A stretch of DNA of 64,000 bases from Xanthomonas nasturtii (GTDB lineage: Bacteria; Pseudomonadota; Gammaproteobacteria; Xanthomonadales; Xanthomonadaceae). The stretch spans positions 62,001-126,000 of the forward strand of contig NZ_LYMI01000001.1 of assembly GCF_001660815.1 (NCBI RefSeq). The letters are read 5' to 3'. Made by a program: the position numbers and the translations under genes. Positions within the stretch are counted from its first letter, which is position 1; every line of letters begins with the position of its first letter. Positions 38,038 to 44,851 of this stretch are shown one piece after another. The notes under the pieces are model-generated. The model was not told where the DNA came from. It did not search any database and saw only the letters and a list, made by a program, of their open reading frames with translations.

Positions 38038-38666
38038 CCTTGCAGTTCCTGGTAGGCCTGCACGAAGGCGCGTGCATGCGTCTGGGTTGTTTCGAGCGAT
38101 TGCGCAGGTTTGTACAGTTCGCCGCCGATGCCGGCGCCGGCCGCGCCCTGGGCGAGGAAGCCGGCCAGGGTCTGCGGGCTGACGCCGCCGACCACGTACA
38201 CCGGGATGTGCTTGGGCAGCACCGAGCGCAGTGCGCGCACATGCGCGGCGCCATAGGTCGCTGCCGGGAACAACTTGAGAATGGTGGCGCCGGCGTCGAT
38301 GGCGTCGAACGCCTCGCTGGCGGTGGCAAAGCCCGCCACCACGGTCAGCCCGCGCGATACCGCATGGCGGATCAGCGACGGGCGCGTGTTGGGGGTGACG
38401 ATGAAGCCCGCGCCGATCTCGGCCAGGGTGTCGACATCCTCATTGCGCAGCACGGTGCCGGCGCCGATCCAGGCGCGTTCGCCATACGCCTGCTGGGCCA
38501 GCGCAATGCTCTGCTCCCAGCGCGGCGAGTTGAGCGGGATCTCGATCGCATCGAAACCGGCGTCGATCAGCGCGCCGACGTGGGCTAGCGTTTCTTCCGG
38601 CGTGATGCCGCGCAGGATGGCGACCAGGGGCAGGGCGAACGGGCTGGCGGTGGTATCTGAAGTCAT
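38034..38666 (-). CDS. dgoA: 2-dehydro-3-deoxy-6-phosphogalactonate aldolase
   Basis: 210 aa. It is a class I KDPG/KDPGal aldolase giving pyruvate and glyceraldehyde 3-phosphate. The substrate-positioning [11 protein letters not shown], the Glu in IEIPLNSP and the Schiff-base Lys in [11 protein letters not shown] mark the family, and IPLNSP fits the galactose-type enzyme. It is first in the operon. Its start faces the LysR gene across 414 bp. Confidence 0.93.
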   Translation of the reverse strand: MTSDTTASPFALPLVAILRGITPEETLAHVGALIDAGFDAIEIPLNSPRWEQSIALAQQAYGERAWIGAGTVLRNEDVDTLAEIGAGFIVTPNTRPSLIRHAVSRGLTVVAGFATASEAFDAIDAGATILKLFPAATYGAAHVRALRSVLPKHIPVYVVGGVSPQTLAGFLAQGAAGAGIGGELYKPAQSLETTQTHARAFVQAYQELQG

Positions 38667-39080
38667 GCGGTTACTCGCGGTAGAGCCGGAAGCGGCCGTT
38701 GGCGACCGGGTGGCCGGCAACGTCGGGGGAAGTTGCGCGAACGCGCGGCGCAGCATGCCGGGCTGGCGCGCAGATCGTGGAGAAGAGTGGGGCCACAAAG
38801 ATGGTGGTACGGGCAATGACGGCGCGCCATCGAGACAGGCGTGCGCTGTCCTACAGCCTGCAATCGGCGGGCAAGATGCCGTCATCGTCGTCCACCTCCG
38901 GATATAGGGCGTGCGTGTTGCCACCCGATGCCGGGCAGGTCACGTCTGTTCTGGCCGCGCCCGGGAGGTAGGGGCTCCTGCTGCGGCGTTCGATAGCCTC
39001 GCGCGGAGAGATATGTGCTGCAAATGAAATTTTCGGCATATTCTATTCCTCCGACGAATACACGGCCGCAATCGCACTCC
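38667..39080. promoter_or_regulatory. Divergent promoter region dgo / LysR regulator
   Basis: 414 bp without a believable gene. Near the regulator start, TATTC-N12-GAATA (39039-39060) is an interrupted dyad of the kind bound by LysR proteins, about 20 bp before the ATG. The stretch from 39015 is AT-richer than its surroundings, which suits a promoter. Confidence 0.5.
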
Positions 39081-40052
39081 ATGGCAAATTCCGGTACTCC
39101 CTGGTTCAACGCAGCCCGGCTCAAGACGCGCCAGCTCCTGCTACTGCTGCATCTGCACGAACAGCGCTCGGTCCTGCGTGCGGCCGAGGCCGCCAGCATG
39201 ACCCAGCCGGCCGCCTCCAAGCTGCTGGCAGAAATGGAAGACATGCTGGGGGTGAAATTGTTCGAGCGGCACGCGCGCGGCGTGGAGCCGACCTGGTACG
39301 GCCATGTGCTGATCCGGCGTGCCCGTGCGGCGATGTCGGAGATCGGCCGGGCGCAGGAAGAAATCGCCGCGTTGCGCGCCGGGCGGATGGGCCAGGCCTC
39401 GATCGGAACCGTGGTCAACCCCGGTACCAACCTGGTGCCGCAGGCGATCGCAGAGGTCAAGCGCGAATTCCCCGACATCCTGGTGCGGGTGGAAATGGAC
39501 TACAGCCGCCCGCTGGTGGCCAAGTTGCTGGACGGGCAGCTGGACATCGTGATCGGCCGCATCCTGGGGCCGGAAGGCGTGGGCGAGCTGGAATTCGAAC
39601 CGCTGGCCGACGAGCCGCACTCGGTGATCGCGCGCGCCGGCCACCCGCTGGCCAGCCGTGCCGGCCTGCAACATGCCGATCTGGTGCGGCATGGCTGGAT
39701 CCTGCCGCCGGCCGACAGCGTGCTGCGTGCGCGGCTGGATTCGATGTTCATGGAGCATGGCGTGCAGACGCCGACCAACGCCATCGAGACCTCGTCGCTG
39801 CCGGTGACCTCCACGTTGCTGCGTGGTACCGACATGCTGACCGCGTTGCCGGTGGAGTCGGTGGCGCCGCTGATCCAGGCCAAATTGCTAACCGTGTTGC
39901 CGATCGAACTGGGGGTGCGGATGGAGTCGTTCGGCATCATCCGCCGGCGCGATTACATTCTTCCGCCGGGCGCTGAGCGCATTTTGCAGGCGTTGCGTAC
40001 CACTGCCCGACGTTTGTATCCGGGGCTGCGGGCGCCGGAGTCGTCGGTCTAG
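39081..40052 (+). CDS. LysR-family regulator, GbpR-like, probable dgo regulator
   Basis: 323 aa. The N-terminal HTH (RTKTRQLL-type start, AAEAASMTQPAASKLLAEMEDMLGVKLFERHARG) is followed by the co-inducer domain (GTVVNPGTNLVPQAI, LDGQLDIVIGRI). Close relatives regulate galactose or galactonate catabolism (GbpR). It faces the dgo operon and probably controls it. The last 155 bp occur again, slightly diverged, at 44410-44564. Confidence 0.92.
   Translation: MANSGTPWFNAARLKTRQLLLLLHLHEQRSVLRAAEAASMTQPAASKLLAEMEDMLGVKLFERHARGVEPTWYGHVLIRRARAAMSEIGRAQEEIAALRAGRMGQASIGTVVNPGTNLVPQAIAEVKREFPDILVRVEMDYSRPLVAKLLDGQLDIVIGRILGPEGVGELEFEPLADEPHSVIARAGHPLASRAGLQHADLVRHGWILPPADSVLRARLDSMFMEHGVQTPTNAIETSSLPVTSTLLRGTDMLTALPVESVAPLIQAKLLTVLPIELGVRMESFGIIRRRDYILPPGAERILQALRTTARRLYPGLRAPESSV
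39898..40052 (+). repeat. Direct repeat A: 3' end of the LysR gene
   Basis: About 100 bp (from TGCCGATCGAACTGGGGGTG on) are identical to 44410 onward. The remaining 50 bp to the stop codon differ at scattered positions. The 4.5 kb between the copies carries the toxin/lipoprotein genes. Confidence 0.9.
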
Positions 40053-40284
40053 TCGGTATCTTCTTCGCGCCGGCCTAATTGAAAATCCGCTTCATCGGGC
40101 GACGATGACAACCGGTGCTGATGCTTACACCGGGGCCGCAGCATGAGCGGCCTGAGCCAGACTCGCAGCAATGCGATCCGGCGCAGCAGCCAGCGCAAGA
40201 TGTCGCCGACTGCCGCGCGACGGCGCGCAAGGCATCGCCCTGGTCCTTGAGACGATAGGGGGCATCGTGTACTTGCCGTCGGAG
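40053..40284. other. Gap between the LysR gene and the accessory genes
   Basis: 232 bp with no convincing gene. Minus-strand frames here (for example 40049-40357) give Arg/Ala/Ser-rich translations. A short DSDGKYTMPP-like segment on the minus strand hints at a decayed coding piece, but I cannot identify it. Confidence 0.4.
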
Positions 40285-40854
40285 TCAGCGCGGTTTGACC
40301 TGCCGATACTGGCGGCGATCGCCGTAGGCCGGGCCCTTGGTCTCGACATTGGCGCATAGCCGGCCGTTGTACAGGGTCACGTCGGCAGCGTTGTAGGCGC
40401 GCAACAACTCCGCACGCAACTGGTTATCTTCGATTTGCTGGCGATAGTGGGCCAGCAACCATCCGCCGCCGCCCAGCAACACCAGCAGGCTTCCGACCAC
40501 GACCGCCGCGCCTTTCCACAGCAACAGCCGCTGCGCACGTTCGATGCGCTTGAGTTGATCGGGCAGGGACTGCGCACCTCCCCCGATCAAGCTACCGGCG
40601 TGCTGCAGCCGTTTCTCGAACCCGGCCACCGACTGGTCCATCCCCTGTTGGACATTTCTCACCAACGTATCGGGGACGCGCTGCAAGGTCTGCTCTGCCG
40701 AACGGGTCATCACCCCGGGCAAGGACTGCGCCACCTGTTCCAGCTGCTGCGCAAGGCGGCGTTGCTGTTGCTCGATTTCACTGCAGCGGCGCTCAAACTG
40801 CTCCATGAGCGCGGCGGTCTTGCTGACCGGCGTCAGTGGATCTTTTGCATCCAT
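40285..40854 (-). CDS. Coiled-coil single-pass membrane protein of unknown function
   Basis: 189 aa. Residues about 15-50 are a charged Gln/Glu-rich helix (LMEQFERRCSEIEQQQRRLAQQLEQVAQ), likely coiled coil. One transmembrane segment (about 115-135: GAAVVVGSLLVLLGGGGWLLA) precedes a short basic C-terminus. The layout resembles small mobilisation or relaxation-type membrane proteins, but I assign no function. It lies 30 bp downstream of the DUF2235 gene on the same strand, so it may belong to the same transcript. Confidence 0.75.
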   Translation of the reverse strand: MDAKDPLTPVSKTAALMEQFERRCSEIEQQQRRLAQQLEQVAQSLPGVMTRSAEQTLQRVPDTLVRNVQQGMDQSVAGFEKRLQHAGSLIGGGAQSLPDQLKRIERAQRLLLWKGAAVVVGSLLVLLGGGGWLLAHYRQQIEDNQLRAELLRAYNAADVTLYNGRLCANVETKGPAYGDRRQYRQVKPR

Positions 40855-40884
40855 TGTGCCTCCTGCCTTTGCTGCTGCCAGTTG

Positions 40885-42441
40885 TTACATGCTGCGCCCA
40901 CCGATGCGCATCGTTTCTTGCTGCTGTTGCTGCTGTGCCTGCATTGCCTGCTGCGCTGCCTGTTGTTCCTGCTGGTTTACCGTCTCGATGGCCTCTGCGC
41001 GCAACGCGCGGCCGGGTGGTTCACTGGCCAGGATCTGCGTCATCTGACGGAATTGATCGCGGTCGCCGCTCTGTGCGGCGATAAGCATGCGGTCCAGGAA
41101 AGCCTCCGGGTCGTCACGCAGGGAGGGCGGCTTGTCGGCCGCTGCCCGCGCCTGCGGTGCATCCGCCTTCATCGGCGCATGCCACTGCTCAGGCGCATGG
41201 CTGCGCTCGCGCTGTTGCTGCAATTGCTGCATCTGCTGCTGCCAGCTTTGCGGCTCGGGAGCGCCGTTGTATCGCGCGAACGACGGCACCGAGGGATCGG
41301 TGCGTTCCGGCGACACCGCCACCGGGCGCAACGGAAACTGTGCGTGCAAACCGGTATCCAGGGCCTGGGCATCGGTGCGATTGACGCTGCCCGTGGTACC
41401 CGCCAGGTCCTTCACATGTGCGCGTTGGCCCAGCGTGGTCGCCACTGCGGTGGCGTAGAAGGACTGGTGCTGCTCGGACTGGTGGATGACGTTCATTTCA
41501 GGGGCGGTGGACACGGTGCGCGGTGTCAGGAACGGAGTGTCACTGAGGGTGTTGACGTAATCGGTGAGCAGGTTGCCGTTGCGCACGGACAGGCCATCGA
41601 GCCGGTAGGAACCGCCGATATCCGAATGCGCGCCCGGATTGACCAGATTGAGCAGGCGGCCATCCCGGGTGCGGCCCGGATCGATGATGTCCTTGGCCGG
41701 GAAGAGATCGCGGCGCTCGTCGCGGGCGGTGAGTTGCAGGCCCGACACCACCGACGGCGGCAGGCGCGTGTCGCGCAGGTTCATGTCGCCGGTAGCCACC
41801 GGGTCCATCAAGCCCACCACCTGCGCGGTCCGGCCGGGCGGCACCAGCGGCGGGTGGGTTGGGCTGAGTTTTAGGATTTCGCCGTTCGGGCCTTTTTCGA
41901 TCTGCATGTCCCTTGGGTTTTGGATCCCACGCTCGTGGACCATGCGCGTGAACATAGCGGCGGTGACAGCGCCACGGCTGAAGCCGGTGGAGACGATGCT
42001 GATCTCGGCTTGGGGGTCTTCCTTTTTCCAGTCGTTGGCTTGGGTGATGAACTTTAAGTACATCTCTTCCATCCGTGGTCCATAGCTATAGCCCAGACCG
42101 CCGTCGAGGTTGCGAGTAGAGGCATCGTCCTGGGTGCCTACGCCTGGGACGTAGTGGCCATTGACATTGCGTAAACCGGAAAAATTGGTTGCCTGTATTT
42201 GATCGTACATGACGCCGATGTTGGTGATGTGCTCGGGATCCTTGTTCTTGTCATTGCCGGTGCCATCGAAGCAGGCTACGAACAAACGAGTATGAGGATT
42301 CTTCTGGCTGACCAGCAGCGGTGCCTGGAACTGTGCCAGCGCATCGCGGCTTTTTTGGTAAGCAGCCAAATCCTGTGCAGTCGCCGGATAGGTTTCCACA
42401 CCATCGGCCCATTTCTTCTCGTCACTACGATCGTTAGCCAT
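40885..42441 (-). CDS. DUF2235 lipase-like putative secreted toxin (Tle1-like)
   Basis: 518 aa. The DUF2235 alpha/beta-hydrolase domain has the entry motif FVACFDGTGND (residues 54-64) and a plausible triad of Ser155 (GFSRG), Asp213 (GLMDP) and His272 (GAHSDIGG). This family includes Tle1 phospholipases delivered by type VI secretion. No signal peptide is present. The C-terminal 120 residues are not part of the lipase; they carry DPEAFLDRMLIAAQSGDRDQF and end in a Gln-rich tail. Glutamine-rich tails also occur on Xanthomonadales type IV killing effectors, so the route is open. It lies 25 bp after a lipoprotein gene likely to encode its immunity protein. Confidence 0.82.
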   Translation of the reverse strand: MANDRSDEKKWADGVETYPATAQDLAAYQKSRDALAQFQAPLLVSQKNPHTRLFVACFDGTGNDKNKDPEHITNIGVMYDQIQATNFSGLRNVNGHYVPGVGTQDDASTRNLDGGLGYSYGPRMEEMYLKFITQANDWKKEDPQAEISIVSTGFSRGAVTAAMFTRMVHERGIQNPRDMQIEKGPNGEILKLSPTHPPLVPPGRTAQVVGLMDPVATGDMNLRDTRLPPSVVSGLQLTARDERRDLFPAKDIIDPGRTRDGRLLNLVNPGAHSDIGGSYRLDGLSVRNGNLLTDYVNTLSDTPFLTPRTVSTAPEMNVIHQSEQHQSFYATAVATTLGQRAHVKDLAGTTGSVNRTDAQALDTGLHAQFPLRPVAVSPERTDPSVPSFARYNGAPEPQSWQQQMQQLQQQRERSHAPEQWHAPMKADAPQARAAADKPPSLRDDPEAFLDRMLIAAQSGDRDQFRQMTQILASEPPGRALRAEAIETVNQQEQQAAQQAMQAQQQQQQETMRIGGRSM

Positions 42442-42466
42442 TACATGCTCCCTGGCGAAGACGCCA

Positions 42467-43138
42467 TCAGTAGGTCTTGGTGTAGGCGAGGATCAGGTCG
42501 TTGCGAAAATAACTATATTCGTTGCCCGGCTTCTGTTGCACAGTCGTCTGCACCATCGCCTTCATATACACATTGATAGTGCGGTCGTTCACTTCCAGGA
42601 TGATGTCCGGAGGTATATCGGCCTTTAGGATCGGCGGCAACTGCTCCTGCGGCACCTTGTGCAGCACTACCTTGTCCTTGAAGATGGCACCGAGGTCGAC
42701 CAGTGCATGATGCGGCTGGCCATCCTTGGAGCGCCAGGACACTTCCGCAGGGTGCGGGAAGTTCGGGAAGTTGCGTATACCGATCGTACCAGCGTGCATA
42801 TTGTCAGGGTAGATATCTCCGAGGGACGCAGAGGAAATTTGTTTGACATCCTCAGGATAATCAGCCTCGTACCTGCCATTGTAAAGTACCTTGCAACCGA
42901 ACGTATCGTAGCAGCCGGCACCGAACGCATGTTTGCTAAACGGAATCGGTTTGCGGGTATCGATATGCACGGTGTTATGCGCATCGACCGGGATATTCTC
43001 AATCAGATGGGTGGCGGATGAATCGTAGGCAGGCGTGTTCATGCGTGAACATCCAGTCAGAGGGTGGGCAAAAACAGCGCACAAGAGCAGGGGAAGCGCT
43101 GCACGGTGCTGCGGGATGCTGGGAGGTCGCATAGCCAT
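42467..43138 (-). CDS. Putative immunity lipoprotein, copy 1
   Basis: 223 aa. It has a lipoprotein signal with lipobox LTGC (Cys30). The mature part contains FGAGCYDTFGCKVLYNGRY and a conserved C-terminal half (SKDGQPHHALVDLGAIF, PPDIILEVNDRTINVYMKAMV). I know no named family. A periplasmic lipoprotein beside a lipase toxin is the usual immunity arrangement, so that role is inferred from context. It is about 87% identical by eye to copy 2 and less GC-rich than the surrounding genes. Confidence 0.8.
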   Translation of the reverse strand: MAMRPPSIPQHRAALPLLLCAVFAHPLTGCSRMNTPAYDSSATHLIENIPVDAHNTVHIDTRKPIPFSKHAFGAGCYDTFGCKVLYNGRYEADYPEDVKQISSASLGDIYPDNMHAGTIGIRNFPNFPHPAEVSWRSKDGQPHHALVDLGAIFKDKVVLHKVPQEQLPPILKADIPPDIILEVNDRTINVYMKAMVQTTVQQKPGNEYSYFRNDLILAYTKTY

Positions 43139-43216
43139 GAAGCCACCTGTGGAAACGAAAGAACAGCCTACTATCCGCAGTGTGCTAGTGGTAGTGCGGA
43201 ACCGTCGTGGAGCGGC

Positions 43217-43324
43217 TCAACGCATGGCGGCTGTGTTGGTGGTCTGCCAAAAATCCCGTGCAGTCGCCGGATAGGTTTCCACACCATCGGCCCATTTCTT
43301 CTCGTCACTACGATCGTTAGCCAT
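43217..43324 (-). pseudogene. Truncated 5' end of a DUF2235 toxin gene
   Basis: The start MANDRSDEKKWADGVETYPA is the same as that of the intact toxin, but the frame diverges after about 22 residues and stops at TGA 43217-43219 (35 codons). DNA from about 43258 through the lipoprotein copy is nearly identical to the corresponding part of the first module, so this is the stump of a second toxin gene. Confidence 0.85.
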
Positions 43325-43349
43325 TACATGCTTCCTGTCGAAGACGCCA

Positions 43350-44021
43350 TCAGTAGGTCTTGGTATAAACGAGGATCAGGTCGTTGCGGAAATTGCTATA
43401 TTTGTTACCAGGCTTTTGCAATACCGTGGTATCCACCATTGCCTTCATATACACATTGATAGTGCGGTCGTTCACTTCCAGGATGATCTCCGGAGGGATA
43501 TCGGCCTTCAGGATCGGCGGCAACTGCTCCTGCGGCACTTTGTGCAGCACTACCTTTTCCTTGAAGATGGCACCGAGGTCGACCAGCGCATGATGTGGCT
43601 GGCCATCCTTGGAGCGCCAGGTCACCTCAGCGGGAGGAGGGAAGTTCGGGAAGTTGCGAATGCCGATCGTATTGGCTTTAAGATTGCCAGGGTAGACGTC
43701 ACCCAGCGAAGCCGATGAAATTCGCTTCTCATCTTCGGGAAAATTGGCTGCATACCTGCCGTCGTACAGCACCTTGCAGCCATAGGTGTCGTAACACATC
43801 GCCCCGAACGCGTGGTTGCTAAATGGAATCGGCTTGCGGGTATCAATATGCACGATGTTATGCGCATCGACCGGGATATTCTCAATCAGATGGGTGGCGG
43901 ATGAATCGTTGGCAGGCGTGTTCACGCGTGAACATCCAGTCAGAGGGTGGGCAAAGACAGCGCACAACAGCAGGGAAAGCGCTGCACGGTGCTGCGGGAT
44001 GCTGAGAGGTCGCATAGCCAT
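43350..44021 (-). CDS. Putative immunity lipoprotein, copy 2
   Basis: 223 aa with the same lipobox LTGC as copy 1 and about 30 substitutions. These cluster in the middle (residues about 68-115), with the last 100 residues almost unchanged. It is followed only by the toxin stump, so it has no intact partner of its own; it might protect against a variant toxin from other strains (an orphan immunity gene). The same lower-GC composition marks it as part of the accessory segment. Confidence 0.8.
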   Translation of the reverse strand: MAMRPLSIPQHRAALSLLLCAVFAHPLTGCSRVNTPANDSSATHLIENIPVDAHNIVHIDTRKPIPFSNHAFGAMCYDTYGCKVLYDGRYAANFPEDEKRISSASLGDVYPGNLKANTIGIRNFPNFPPPAEVTWRSKDGQPHHALVDLGAIFKEKVVLHKVPQEQLPPILKADIPPEIILEVNDRTINVYMKAMVDTTVLQKPGNKYSNFRNDLILVYTKTY

Positions 44022-44123
44022 GAAGCCACCTGTTTGAAGGGAACAATAGCCTAGTGCAGCTTGCTTTCCGGCATGTGTTCAGCACACGCGGTTGCCCTTG
44101 TATTGCTGTGACCTGCCAGGCGT

Positions 44124-44390
44124 TACGTGGCAGTTCGCTCCCTCGCTTCCATCTGTGGGCCATCGCTATAGCTCAGGCCACCATCGAGGTTGCGGATCAA
44201 GGCGTCGTGCTGAGTGCCTGTGCCTAAAACGGAGTAGCTGCCGATGTTCTCAACGCCGTCACGCATTACAGTCTGCACCTGATCATCCAGAGTGCCGATA
44301 CGCTCGGGCTCCTTGCACTTGATCATTGCCGGTACCATCGAAGCCTGCCGCGCACAAGCGGGTGTACGGATTCTTTTTGCTGACGGCCCA
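44124..44390 (-). pseudogene. Frameshifted remnant of a third DUF2235 toxin gene
   Basis: Read on the minus strand, one frame gives NPYTRLCAAGFDGTGND, and another continues IGTLDDQVQT then GTQHDALIRNLDGGLSYSDGP. These match successive pieces of the intact toxin (residues about 48-125) across a frameshift. It has no start or 3' end and joins the LysR 3' repeat almost directly. Confidence 0.85.
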
Positions 44391-44409
44391 GTACCTCTAC
44401 AGCACGTCC

Positions 44410-44564
44410 TGCCGATCGAACTGGGGGTGCGGATGGAGTCGTTCGGCATCATCCGCCGGCGCGATTACATTCTTCCGCCGGGCGCTGAGCGCATTTTGCA
44501 GGCGTTGCGCACTACTGCCCGACGTTTGTATCCCGCGTTGCGCGGGCCGGAATCCCGTACGTAA
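44410..44564 (+). pseudogene. Direct repeat B: duplicated 3' end of the LysR gene
   Basis: It encodes LPIELGVRMESFGIIRRR onward to PALRGPESRT and a stop, in frame, with no upstream part of the gene. It is 100 bp identical to 39898 onward, then about 50 bp diverged (PALRGPESRT here, PGLRAPESSV in the intact gene). It is probably the original or an incoming gene end left by recombination. Confidence 0.9.
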
Positions 44565-44580
44565 CCGGGCTCTTCCATTC

Positions 44581-44622
44581 GTATTCCCTCACGGAATACT
44601 GGCCTGTGAATTTTTCATTGGT
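44581..44622 (+). promoter_or_regulatory. Candidate operator/promoter element of the first xyloglucan receptor
   Basis: GTATTCC-CTCAC-GGAATAC is a perfect 7-bp dyad (44581-44599), followed by TTTCATTGGT at 44613-44622, about 230 bp before the receptor ATG. A near-copy, GTATACCCTTCCAGGAATAT plus TTTCATTGGT, lies before the second receptor. Confidence 0.55.
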
Positions 44623-44767
44623 TGACGGTGGTGCGCACGCCTATATGTGTGCACCAGATCCCATGCTGAAGCGTACGTGAAGTCGGGCGGGTGATCGGTG
44701 GCCAAGCCGCCATGGAGTGAGCGGGTGGAGCGGGCGTCAGCGCCCGCCCCCCACATGATCCTGCGGG

Positions 44768-44794
44768 TCGTTCGCATCGTTCGCATCGTTCGCA
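44768..44794 (+). repeat. Three tandem 9-bp repeats
   Basis: TCGTTCGCA occurs three times head to tail, with a degenerate fourth unit (TCGTGCGAC), in the leader of the first receptor gene about 60 bp before its start codon. Confidence 0.85.
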
Positions 44795-44851
44795 TCGTGC
44801 GACACCGCGACAACCTGTCTTCAGTCGTCTTGCGTCCTGGGAGGGATTCAG

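Noticed and set aside
40049..40357. Small minus-strand frame after the LysR gene
   Set aside because: Arg/Ala-rich translation overlapping the end of the membrane-protein gene; at most a decayed remnant.
40053..44600. Insertion sequence or prophage carrying the toxin genes
   Set aside because: No transposase, integrase, terminal inverted repeats or tRNA target found; the boundary repeat is a chromosomal gene end, so homologous recombination fits better.
44768..44794. CRISPR-like short repeats
   Set aside because: Only three 9-bp units with no spacers and no cas genes; a simple tandem repeat. No CRISPR array was seen elsewhere in the window.
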